Shown here one piece after another: positions 40,096 to 50,781 of a stretch of DNA of 64,000 nt (positions within the stretch are counted from its first letter, which is position 1; the number at the start of each line of letters is the position of its first letter). A program made the position numbers and the translations under genes. The stretch is from the NCBI GenBank assembly GCA_026075535.2, contig AP026548.1, positions 6,510,001-6,574,000 on the forward strand, given 5' to 3'. This DNA comes from Tricholoma matsutake (Eukaryota > Basidiomycota > Agaricomycetes > Agaricales > Tricholomataceae). The notes beneath the pieces are model-generated. The model saw only the letters and a list, made by a program, of their open reading frames with translations. It was not told the DNA's origin and did not search any database.

Positions 40096-40975
40096 AACTT
40101 TGGTTTCAGTTGCATGAACATCCCTCCTTCCTTTGAGACTACCCACCGTCTCAACGTTTGTCAGTCAACCACCACTCTCGACGCCGCCGCTGCCTCCCAC
40201 CTCCACCCCCATCCACACTCCTCCAACGCTTCTTGCAACAACAGCAACAACAACCTCATGCAACTAACGGGCCCAGGTAAGTTTTTTCTTTTCGTCTTGT
40301 TTTTTTCCTTTCAACTAACACAATTTTTATTGTATTTTAGGTATTTCCATTGACCTAACACCAAGAAAGGTACCATGGCCCCCACGACGACGACGACGAT
40401 GTTCCACTACCATGGAAACACTATGGACGAGAGCAACCGGACAAGACCAGGAAACATGGGAATGACACCACCAGGACGACAAGGACGCCGAAAACGACGG
40501 CAAGGGACGATGCCGCAACGGGAGGAGTACCAACGACTAAGTCAGCAGCAGCAGCATCAGGGAACAACTAGGCGAGGGCGACGCCGACACCAAGGACCCA
40601 CCACCACCACAGCGGCTGCCGCCACAATGATGAAGATGATGACGACAAGACCACCTCCACCACCACCATAGCGGCTGCCACCACAATGACAAAGATGACG
40701 ACGACAAGACCACCTCCACCACCAACACAGCAACCCCAAAGCCCCGAACCAGCTCCAGACGACGCCAGGGAGGACAAGAACCGGGGGAACGACAAGAACG
40801 ACCCCAGAGCTGACAGGAACAACGGCAGCGACACCAACAATGACGGGAGCAGCAGCAGCAAAGGCCAGGGACAAACGCAACAAGAGGAGTGCCAGCCACG
40901 ACCAGGAAGACCAGGAATGGGGCCAGAAAACAAGGGGGGGGGGGGGGGGTGACGACGACAACGATGACCCCAATG
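40096..40975 (+). other. Low-complexity region with a possible spliced reading frame
   Basis: A plausible intron (GTAAGT near 40276 to TTTTAG near 40340) precedes ATG 40375 (MAPTTTTTMFHYHG). The frame is dominated by ACG/CCA/AAC microsatellite-like codons, giving Thr, Pro, Arg and Gln runs with a stop at 40671. A similar open stretch reaches the G16 tract near 40935-40950. Composition alone can give such frames, so coding is doubtful. Confidence 0.3.
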
Positions 40976-40990
40976 ATGCAGACGACAGCT

Positions 40991-41310
40991 TGAGCATCCA
41001 CAACTTCAATGACAAACTGGACAATGGATATCGTACCTGGTGCAAATTTATTCCTACATCTGCAACTTCAATGACGAACTGGACAACGCATCCCATACCG
41101 CAGCAAATTTACTTGGGCATCCACAACTTCTATGATGAACTGGACAATGCATCCCGTACCGTCACAAATTTAGTTGAGCGTCCACAACTTCAATGACAAA
41201 CTGGACAATGGATATCGTACCTGGTGCAAATTTATTTCTCTGTCCGCAACTTCAATGACGAACTGGAAAACGCATCCCGTACCGCAGCAAATTTACTTGG
41301 GCATCCACTA
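40991..41310 (+). repeat. 61-62 bp minisatellite, about five units
   Basis: CAACTTCAATGACRAACTGG recurs at 41001, 41063, 41124 (variant), 41185 and 41247, spaced 61-62 bp, each followed by a GCAAATTTA segment. Units alternate between two types (GGATATCGTACCTGGTGC and GCATCCCGTACCGCAGC). The repeat dies out near 41310; 41311-41463 shows nothing further. Confidence 0.85.
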
Positions 41311-43827
41311 TGATGTCTATGACCTCAGGTCTACCTAGCGTCTGGCTGTGTACTGTAAAACATAGCAGTAGAATTATCGAGTGGCATATATACTGGACAG
41401 AAGTGTAGTACAAGGATAATCTATTATATTTGAGGACTACTGCGCACTACTATCTCAATATTTTTAAAATATACCAGCCCACTCCCATAGACATTGACCC
41501 AACGTCTCTGAAAATATATTGACAGGCACCCCAATAGCTCTGGACCATAGGCTTGTCATGGGTGTTCTTTCTATTTCATTAACGAAATAGAAAGCTTCTT
41601 CATTTTCATCAAAAGAAAACCCAATGTCCATCCGTAAAAACATGGACAACGCACTCTTTCCTCCCAGTCTTGAGGATTCCACGAAACATAATTTCTCGTA
41701 TGTCTCTTGGACAAATCGATAGAATTCCTGCTTTCCTTTTTTGTGAATTTCCTGTGTCCCAAAATCAGGATCTGCCACTGAGTAATCTCCACATAGTTTT
41801 CCACTCCATCGTAGTTCACTAATATATATCTAGTCAGTTTTATTAATCTGTAATCCACTGATATGCACTCAACTTGATTTCTTTCAGCGACAAAAACCTG
41901 GTGGTGTTCACGAACTTCCAACAATGTTTTGATCCATCGTATTGCGTATGAGCACAATACAGAATCTTTCCTCCCACCATTACCACCCGCCATTCACCAA
42001 ACTCTCTCAGGGTTGGAATGTACTCTTGAGCCAACCACACTGAGTCCACCATTCCACCCTTCAGATCCTTCCACGCTGTTTCGCTTCTTTTACCTTTCTT
42101 TGGAAGGATAACATGGGTCCCACAGTCACTGTTCATTCTCTTCAACACGTACCCGACCAGGATTTGGTCTCCTTCTTTCATCACAATCGTTCTTGGCCGC
42201 CTAGTCCCTATACTTTTAGCAACAATGTCCAGATTCCTTATCAATGCATCCTTCTGGGCGAGTGAGGTAATTTGAACCGTTGAAGGCCATAATTGTGTCG
42301 TCGATTCCAGCAGTAGCATTCTCTCCTTGTACCGATCCAGATTATCCGACTTGATTTCATACTTAGGGTTGTCCCTGAATCATCAAATGTCCTCGTTATA
42401 ATCTTCTAAACGTAAAACCGATACTCACAAGTAGTCCACCGTCAAGTCCATACCTCCAATGAAAATGTCACACCAGTCCAGATACCCTACAAAATCCGCA
42501 GATGGACTGTCTGGATAGATCCACTCTTCCAAGAAACGCCTCCAGGGCACAAATTCGGTCTGGATTTTCGGACTCTCATCTTCATTCAAAGCCCTTTTTT
42601 TTTTTTTTTTTTTTTTTTTGGGTCAACAATTTATAACGCAGGGCTCGATCGCAGTCCGCGGAGCAGGGTACAAACTAGGGTACTACTATATCTACGCGTT
42701 CCCCTCGCCCATCTCCCACCCAGGTCCTCGTTTTAGCCACTTTAGGCAGGCAGTGCCACAGACATTGGCCTCTCAGCCAGGAAAGGCAATAATCCGGAGG
42801 GGAAGCCTCCCCCTCCCGAAGCTAGCCATTAGGTCGCCCACTGGTACCAACCAGTCCCCCGGCCACATATCCAACCGAAGTCAGATCAGGCGCAGTGGTG
42901 TCAATTCACCGTAAATCCCCCCTTGCAGGAGGAATAACTGATAGCCTACTTCCAGCCAGCGAGGATTGACCACCCCAGACGAATGGAGTGGACCATCACC
43001 ATGTTTGCGCATGAGTGACAGAGATGTGGTAGCTGGTTGTTCACCTGTTTATTCACCGGAACTACCGTAGGCAGGGGGGCTGAGGTCCCCCTTCGAGCAA
43101 ATGCCAACATGTACATGCACTCGATGACAACGTCCCCCCCGCAGCGGGGGGAAGGTGGAGGGAGGCGACAAAATGTCACTATCCCGATATTTTTTTTTTT
43201 TTTTTTTTTGGATCAGAATTTATAACGCGGGGCTCGAACGCAGTCCACGGAGCAAGGTACAAACTTGGGTACTACTTTATCTACGCGTTCCCCTCGCCCA
43301 TCTCCCACTCAGGTCCCCGTTTTAGCCACCTTTAGGCGGGCAGTTCCACAGACGTTGGCCTCTCAGCCAGGAAAGGCAATAATCTGGAGGGGGCGCCCCC
43401 CCTCCCGAAGTTAGCCATTAGATCGCCCCCTGGAGCAAACGGTCCCCCAGCCACATGTCCGACCGAGGCCAGACCAGGCGCAGCAGTGTTAATTCACTGT
43501 AAATCCCCCCTTGCGGGAGGAATAACCGTCTGCGTTTTTCCAGCCAACGAGGATTGACCACCCCAGATGAATGAGGTGGACCATCACCGTGTTGTGCACG
43601 AGTGACAGTAACGAGGCGGGTGGTTGTTCACCTGGTTATTCACCGTGACCGCCGTAAGTAGGGGGCCGAGACCCCCCTCGAGCAAATGCACCTATGTGCA
43701 CGCATTCAATGACATCGTCCCCCCTGCAGTGGGGGGAAGGTATAGGGAAGCGACACCATGTCACCATCCCGATAGTGGCCACCAGTTACTTGGTGGCCGT
43801 GAGCGTAGAGGGGGATAGCCCCCTGTA

Positions 43828-44637
43828 CTAGTTGCGGCGCTGCTGTCCACGAGGACCTCGAGGACGACGGCGCCGTGCTGGGGACGAGGGTTCCCCAGAT
43901 TGAGGCTCTGATTGAGCGGTGTGCACCGCCGCGTAGGAAGCCCGGAAGGCTGCCGGAGACGTGAGGTCAAGAGGTGTCAGAACGGCTGCTAGTTCCGCCG
44001 ACATCGTCTCAGACAGTCGCCAGGTGGTCGTGAATAACTCCCAGGCCATTTGGCACCATGCGTTCCTCTCTGCAGGGGGAACGGCGGATGTACGGACGGT
44101 ACCAACAAACATGGTCATCGCGTCGAGTTGGTGTAGCATGGCATGAGAGGTGGCTTCGATTTCCAACCTGTCATTCACAGATAGCGGCACTTCGTCCTCC
44201 ACCAACTCAGGGATGGGGGGCAAAGGCGGTAATGGGGCAGGGGATGCCTCCAGATAGAAGAGCTCGGCCATGCCGAGCTCCTGTGAGTACATGTCCTCGC
44301 GTTCGAGACTGCGAGTCCATCGTTTATGTGCGACATGGACGTCCTGCGCCCACAGCACACGGTCTATCGTTTGCCTCGAGGCCAGCTTGGGGCTGCTCTC
44401 GGCGTAATTGAGGGCCTCTTGCATAGCAAGAGAGTCCTCGTCATCCTCAGGGTCGGAGAGGTCTTCTCCAGCCCATAGATCTCTAACTGCCCGTAGGGCA
44501 GTAGCTACATCTGGATCGTCTTGATCGTACCGGGTGTCGTAGTCTTGGACGTCATCATCAAAGATGTCGCCCATGATCAGAACAGGGTTGCGTAGACCCC
44601 GATGTGGTGGTTGGACTCTGGTTCGCCGTTTGGGCAT
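43828..44637 (-). CDS. NA-encoded protein, MPKRR type, 269 aa (NA-9)
   Basis: Intact ORF from ATG 44637 (MPKRRTRVQPPHRGLRNP). Segments: GDIFDDDVQDYDTR, EDLSDPEDDEDS, ASRQTIDRVLWAQD, QELGMAELFYLE, IPELVEDEVPLS, the RNAWCQMAWELFTTTW block (Arg to Cys in this copy) and the Arg-rich tail. It is very close to the copy at 1862-2671. Function is unknown; basic ends and an acidic middle suggest an RNA- or protein-binding helper. Confidence 0.8.
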   Translation of the reverse strand: MPKRRTRVQPPHRGLRNPVLIMGDIFDDDVQDYDTRYDQDDPDVATALRAVRDLWAGEDLSDPEDDEDSLAMQEALNYAESSPKLASRQTIDRVLWAQDVHVAHKRWTRSLEREDMYSQELGMAELFYLEASPAPLPPLPPIPELVEDEVPLSVNDRLEIEATSHAMLHQLDAMTMFVGTVRTSAVPPAERNAWCQMAWELFTTTWRLSETMSAELAAVLTPLDLTSPAAFRASYAAVHTAQSEPQSGEPSSPARRRRPRGPRGQQRRN

Positions 44638-44834
44638 TGAGAGAGTGTGTGTTAGTGCTAGTAGATGATGGTAAGAATCAAAATACGCAGCGTGGAATCG
44701 ATAACGGCTGGTCCCTTATCTAAATTCCGGGTCCACCCGATCCAGCCTCCGAACGCTCCGAGGGGGCGAGCAAGCCGCACATCCTGCTGCCTAGTGGGAG
44801 AATATTGAACCCTGGTCATGACACCCTAGAAGAG

Positions 44835-46702
44835 TTTTTTTTTTTTTTTTTTTTTTTTTTGGGTCAACAATTTATAACGCGGGGCTCGATCGCAGTCCAC
44901 GGAGCAGGATACAAACTTGGGTACTACTATAACTACGCTTCCCCTCACCCATATCCTACCCAGGTCCTCGTTTTAGCCACTTTAGGCGGGCAGTGCCACA
45001 GACGTTGGCCTCTCAGCCAGGAAAGGCAATAATCTGGAGGGTGGGACCCCCTCCTGAAGCTAGCCATTAGATCGTCAGCTGGTGCGAAGCGGTCCCCCGG
45101 CCACATATCCAACCGAAGTCAGATCAGGCGCAGTGGTGTCAATTCACCGTAAATCCCCCCTTGCGGGAGGAATAACCGTCCGCATACTCCCAGCCAACGA
45201 GGATTGACCACCCCGGACGAACGAGGTGGACCATCACCGTGTCATGCACAAGTAACAGTAATGTGGCAGCTGGTTGTTCACCTGGTTATTCACCGGAACC
45301 GCCGTAAGCAGGGGGCCAAAGCCCCCCTCGAGCAAATGCACTGCCAGCACATGCACTCGATAGCAATTTCCCCCCCGCAGCGGGGAGAACGTAAAGGGTA
45401 GCGACATTTGTCACCAACCTGACAGCAGCCAGCAGACTGGCGGTGATGGGTGTGGAGCGGAATGCCCCACACAAGTAGCAGCACGGCCATCTGTGATGAT
45501 GACGGCACTGTACTGGGAACGAGGGTTCCCCAGATTGGAGCTCTGCTAGAGCTGTTGGCATCGCCACACAGGAAGCTGGAACAGCTGCCGGAGGCGTAGG
45601 ATCATTGGAACGATCGTCTCTGGTTGTCCGCTTGGGCATCAGGAGCAAGTTAGTACTGGTATATGATGCTAGTGATCGAAATACGCAGCGTGCAGTGTAA
45701 GCGAGGGCCTCCTGCCTAGCAAGAGAGTCCACATAGTCGTCAGGGTCGGGGAGGTCCTCCCCAGCCCACAGATCTCAAACTGCCTAGGGCAGCTGCTACC
45801 TCCAGTTCGTTCTGTGAGAACTGGGTGTCGTAGTCTTGGGCATCATCACCAACGATGTCACCCGTAATCAAGGTGGGGTCGTGAAGGCCCCAGCATGTGG
45901 TTTGGTCTCTGTTCAGCCGTTTGGGCATTGAGAGTGAGTTAGCACAGGTAAATGACGATAACAGTCAAAATACGTAGCGTAAGGTTGATAACAGATGGCC
46001 CCTTATCTCAGTTCCAGGTCCACCCGATACAGCCTCCAAACGCTCCGAGGGGGCGAACAGGCCGCGCATCCTGTTGCCTGGTGGGAGAAGATTGAACCCG
46101 GGTCATAACACCCTAAAAGAGTGAGCACCAGAGGTAGAGAGTTGGTGGTGAGTAGCGGCCACCAGAGCGTCGACCTAGCTGTCAGGGGGCACCATCGCCC
46201 GGCCCCTTTTAACGATGGTGTATTCCAACGGGTAGTCAGTGTAGCATGTCTCTAGTAATAGAAACTCACAGAGCATGGAGGCTGGGAGCCTCCCAGACGG
46301 CCAGCAGTCCAGTAAGAATGTCCTTCCCCCTAAGCCAGACCTCCCCCAGCTAAACAAGCGCTTCTACTTGGGCGAGCATTGAAGCAGGCATCCCACACCC
46401 GCTCTAAGCCCCCATAGGGACCCAGACTACTCTTTCATAGACATCACTCACCTAGCCAGGATCCTCGAAGCCAAGGGGAACAAGACAGATAGCAGTCACT
46501 GTTGGAAACAATGACCGAGACATCCCCGGAGATCGGATGGACGGATCTCTTAGCAAATCAGGGCAAGCCTGGAGACGCCGAGAGCGTTCGTGATGGTGAA
46601 ATCCGATCGAAAATCGGACAAAAATTGAGGTGTCGACGTCGCGTGCAACGTTGAGCAGAGGTGTTTACCACTGTTTATGGTGGTTGTAACAAGTCAAGGA
46701 GC
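44835..46702 (-). mobile_element. NA-10: short-subfamily NA element nested in NA-9
   Basis: Poly(T) 44835-44860, 5' end 46702. The exact 14 bp duplication ACACCCTAGAAGAG is at 44821-44834 and 46704-46717. Length is 1868 bp. The leader (45929-46702) and 3' UTR are nearly the same as in NA-3. Confidence 0.93.
45286..45928 (-). pseudogene. Broken NA ORF of the short subfamily (NA-10)
   Basis: MPKRLNRDQTTCWGLHDP begins at 45928 and stops at 45740 after the shared frameshift. DSLARQEALAYT, a leader-like stretch, the second start MPKRTTRDDRS and the Pro/Arg part follow to 45286. The block WRQMAWELFTTTW is missing, as in NA-3, NA-6 and NA-7. Confidence 0.8.
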
Positions 46703-47361
46703 GACACCCTAGAAGAGTGAGCACCGGAGGTAGAGAGTTGGTGGAGAGTGGCGGCCACCAAGGTGACGACCTAGCCGCCAGGGGGCACCATCGCCCGGCC
46801 CCTTTTAACAATGGTATATTCCAACGGGTAGTCAGTGTAGCATGTCTCTAGTAATAGAAACTCACAGAGCATGGAGGCTAGAAGCCTCCCAGACAACCAG
46901 CAATCCAGTGATAACGTCCCTTCTCCGTAAGCCAGACCTCCCCCAACTAAACGAGTGTGTCGACTTGGGCGAGCGTTGAAGCAGGCATCCCACACCCACT
47001 CTAAGCCCCCAGAGGGACCCAGACTACTCTTTCATAAACAACACTCACCTAGTCAGGATCCTCGAAGCCCAGGAGAACGAGACAGATAGCAGCCATTGTC
47101 AAAAACAATGACTGGGGCATCCACGGAGATCGGATGGACGGATCTCTTAGCAAATCAGGGCAGGCCTGGAGGCGCCGAGAGCGTTCATGATGGTGAAATC
47201 CGATCGAAAATCGGATAAAAATTGAAGTGTCGACGTCCCGTGCAACGTTGAGCAGAGGTGTTTACCACTATTTATAGTGGTTGTAACAAGTCAAGGAGCG
47301 TCGACTATCCCGATATTGGCCACCAATTATTTGGTGGGCGTGGTTGTGGAGGGGTGTTCCC

Positions 47362-48204
47362 CTATTGGTTGCGGCGCGGCTGTCTCCGAGGACCTCGAGG
47401 ATGACGGTGTCGTGATGAGGACGAGGGTTCCTCATGATGGAGCTCTGCATGAGCTGCCTGCCTAGCCGCATAGGAAGCCCTGAAGGCTGCCGGTGACGTG
47501 AGATCAAGAGGCAATCCGGCAGCTGCTAGTTCTGCCGACATTGGCTCAGACAATCGCCAGGTGGTTGTGAATAGTTCCCATGCCATCTGGCGCCATGCAT
47601 TCCTCTCTATGAGTGGAACGGCGGATACTTGGACGGTACCGACGAAAGTCGTCATAGCCTCCAGTAAATGTAGAAAGCCATGAGAGGTGGACGTTATGTC
47701 CACCCTCTCATCTCTCGACAATGGAGGCTCATCCTCCACCAACTCTGGGATGGCGGATGAACCCGGTGATGTGGGGGGGGGCGGCACAGATTGCTCCTGC
47801 TGCCCCTCCGGATAGAGGAGCTCGGCGATGCCGAGCTCTTGATTGTTGTTGGCCTCGAGCCCAAGCTCGAGAGCCAGATCATGCACCTCATCGGCTATCA
47901 CTTGTGATGCCAAGAAGCGGTTTATCGTCTCCTGTGAGGCTAGCTCGGTGAGACCTGGAATGAATTCGACGTCTCCACCGGTGGCAGAGCCGTCATCGTC
48001 GTCTGGCAGGTCGGAGGAGTCATCCTCCGTCCAAAGATTGTGGAACTGGTTAGCCACATCAGAGTCCCATCCGCTCAGGGAGACGTGTCCAAACTCTGGG
48101 AGGTAGTTGTCGTCGAAGTCTGCGAAGTCGGCGTTTGTGTATAGGAGGGGGTCGCCATGAGCCGCCTGGTGTCGAGTTCGCGCTCTACGGTTTGCAGAGG
48201 GCAT
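47362..48204 (-). CDS. NA-encoded protein, MPSAN type, 280 aa (NA-8)
   Basis: Intact ORF from ATG 48204 (MPSANRRARTRHQAAHGDP). The N-terminal half differs from the MPKRR type (LYTNADFADFDDNYLPEFG, DDSSDLPDDDDGS, ELASQETINRFLASQ), with a likely helical ELGLEANNNQELGIAELLYPE. From there the two types converge: IPELVEDEPPLS, FVGTVQVSAVPL, RNAWRQMAWELFTTTW, LDLTSPAAFRASYAA and an Arg-rich end. A conserved C-terminal half with a diverged N-terminal half is what a protein with one fixed and one adapting surface would show (inference). Confidence 0.82.
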   Translation of the reverse strand: MPSANRRARTRHQAAHGDPLLYTNADFADFDDNYLPEFGHVSLSGWDSDVANQFHNLWTEDDSSDLPDDDDGSATGGDVEFIPGLTELASQETINRFLASQVIADEVHDLALELGLEANNNQELGIAELLYPEGQQEQSVPPPPTSPGSSAIPELVEDEPPLSRDERVDITSTSHGFLHLLEAMTTFVGTVQVSAVPLIERNAWRQMAWELFTTTWRLSEPMSAELAAAGLPLDLTSPAAFRASYAARQAAHAELHHEEPSSSSRHRHPRGPRRQPRRNQ

Positions 48205-48886
48205 TGAGGATGATTTAGCACAAGTAGATGACGGTAGAAGTCAAGATACGTAGCATGATAACGATAACAGACGGTCCCTTATCTCAATTCCGGGTCCACC
48301 CGACACAGCCTCCAGATGCTCCGAGGGGGCAGGCAGGCCGCAAATCCTGCTGCCGATTGGGAGGAACGATTGAACCCGGTTCCAAACACCTCAAGGGTGT
48401 GAGTGCCGGAGGTAAAGAGTCGGTGGTGAGTAGCGGCCACCAGAGCGTCGACCTAGCCACCAGGGGGCACCATCACCCGGCCCCTTTTAATGATGGTGTA
48501 TTCCAATAGGTAGTCAGTGTAGCAGGTCTCTAGATGTAGAAACTCACACAGCATGGAGGTAGGAAGCCTCCCAGATGACCCACAATCCAGTGAATATGTC
48601 CCTCCTCCTGAACCAGACCTCCCCCAGCTAAACGAATGCGACGACTTGGGCGAGCATTGAAGTAGGCATCCCACACCCACTCTAAGCCCCCATAGGGGCC
48701 CAGACTACTCTTTCATTGCCAGCACTCACCTAACCAGGATCCTCGAAGCCCAGGAGAACGTTGCTTCTTGTCTTCTTACCGTGACGTGCACAGCCACAAA
48801 AAACTTCGTCGACACCGTTTCCAACTTTTGTAGCTCAATCCGTCCTCGATCTCAGCAATCCGGTATAACTAGCGTCTTACCAACGC

Positions 48887-50781
48887 ATGTCAGAATCATA
48901 TTCCAGAAAAGGGGGGAGATCGGGCGAAGCGATGGACGAGGGGAGACCTTCCAGATCCGGTACGCCCAGAACTCCTGGCGACGATCCAATTGACTCCCTG
49001 CGGCTCTCTTCAAGCCGCAGATCCACACAGAATGCACCCTCAGTGGGTCCTCACAGGACCCAAAGAGGTTCTCCAACCCCCTCCCCCTATGGGGCCGGCA
49101 TTGTCACTCCGCGTTTCAGCGTGCCAGCGTTATCTTCAAGGGACGCGACTGCGTCTCCTGCACCTCCGGCTACCCCTTCTACACCTGCTTCGTGGGCTGA
49201 TGAAGTGGCCGATAATCTCTCTACCCACGTCATTCAGGACACGGAGATGGCTAGCGACGACTGGAGTGGACCCCAGACCTTCGCCAAAGACCTGGGAGAG
49301 TACGCGGAAGGATTCCGTGTTGTCCTCAACAGGACGGGATCGCGACGACCTACTGCTGAAGATCGGCAGCTTATAGCAGAATGCCTGGGCTCGGTGCTGG
49401 TAGCAGCTGCCGAGGCTGGTATAGATCGCAACTCGGGGAGCTCTTTGCTCCGGGGAGCAATAGACAGAATCGCAGGGGGCAGTAAACGACCTAGGTCAGG
49501 CACTGTCACCAACAATCCCAATGTGGATTACCTGGAGGGATGGGACGGGCAACGCCCCCCCCCTCACAAATCTTCGAGGACCCGAGGCCCGAAAGGGGCT
49601 CGACCTCTTCCTAAACCCCCAGCAGGGGGTGTCTCTTCATCATGGGGTCGAGGTCCACCTCCCCCCGTGAACTGGTCCACCAAGCCTTCGGGCAGGGGGA
49701 CTTTTGCTCAGGTCGCTCGCTTCCCTGGGGGGCGAGCACCTAACACTTCCATGGATGGCCTTGTGCGACTAGCAAAGGCCTTCTCTGAACTTCCAACCGA
49801 CAAGCTGGCTGACATACAGCAGCATGTCAGTCCTTCCAAACCGAAGGCTGCAAAGCCTTCGCCTACCGTCCATGGACCGTCGAGACGACAGGTCCTGGTC
49901 CACGTTCGTCCCCCCCTCGGGGCGGAGACGAACCCTGCTGACTTCTTGGACCATGTCCGAGTCACCCTCGGACTGCACCACTCTAAGCTAGTGGCCCAAT
50001 CCACATCTATGCACGCTGGTAATCTATCAGTAGCTACAGACGTTGTCGCCTCCGAGGAGGACCTTCGATGTTTCAAGGAAGCTGCCCACAAGGCGTTCCC
50101 TTTCACGCTGCAAGTGGACGCAGCATTACCCACATCCACATCGTACCTCAAACTGGTCGATGTGCCATTCATCGCTAACGACAAGGCGCTTACGCCGGAC
50201 GTCGTCATTGCACACTTGGGAAAGTCCGGAATCTCGGACCTCACAGTGCTTCAAGTCCCCCCCGTGTTGTACGTGATTCGAAGATGTCGGATACGTGCAC
50301 CGTCTACCTTAACATCGCTGACTCAGTCAGTGGTGCACGAGCTAAGGCTCTTATCGGTTGAGGCGTCCAATTTGGACGCTACGTCACCTATGTTAGGGCT
50401 GCCAGGGCGAATCCTGGACTGCCCCTGTGCCAACGATGCTGGAAGTGGGGCCACCCCACCCCGGCATGCAGAGCTCCACAGACCAAATGTCCGATCTGTG
50501 CAGGCCCACACTGCAAGGAGCACCATCGGGCGCTTGCAGGATGTTGTAACGCTAAGGCGAACCCCCCTGTCCCAGCTACCCCAGAGGGGGCAGCCTGTCC
50601 TCACCCAGCTAGGTGTATAAACTGCCAGAAAAACCACGCATCCAACGATCGTCGATGCAACTTTTGGCGACATCGCTTTGATCGTGACTGGATCAAAGCT
50701 CGCTATGACGAGGTAAGTGCGAAGCGCAACTCGCGCTCTCCTCCTACTTACCATCCCGCAGGACACGGTGGCCGAACGTAA
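48887..50781 (+). pseudogene. LINE-D ORF1 (Gag-like), frameshifted
   Basis: ATG 48887 (MSESYSRKGGRSGEAMDEG). The frame is open to about 50260, where one base is missing in a C-run (DLTVLQVPP, where other copies continue RVVRDSKMSD). The true frame resumes (SKMSDTCTVYLNIADSVSG) but has a TGA in ALIGRGVQ and a six-base loss in the CCKGN knuckle. TAA at 50779-50781 abuts ORF2. A small deletion near 49110 removes the RAQ segment. It is non-functional. Confidence 0.92.

Larger units (their letters stand above)
43190..47299 (-). mobile_element. NA-9: full NA element split by NA-10, nested in NA-8
   Basis: Poly(T) 43190-43209 with the GGATCAGAA tail; 5' end 47299. The exact duplication ACTATCCCGATA is at 43178-43189 and 47304-47315. 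Own length is about 2227 bp; ORF at 43828-44637. NA-10 interrupts the leader. Confidence 0.92.

Noticed and set aside
40375..40952. Thr/Pro/Arg-rich protein gene
   Set aside because: The frame follows from ACG/CCA/AAC microsatellite composition, and the opposite strand is equally open; kept only as low-complexity DNA.
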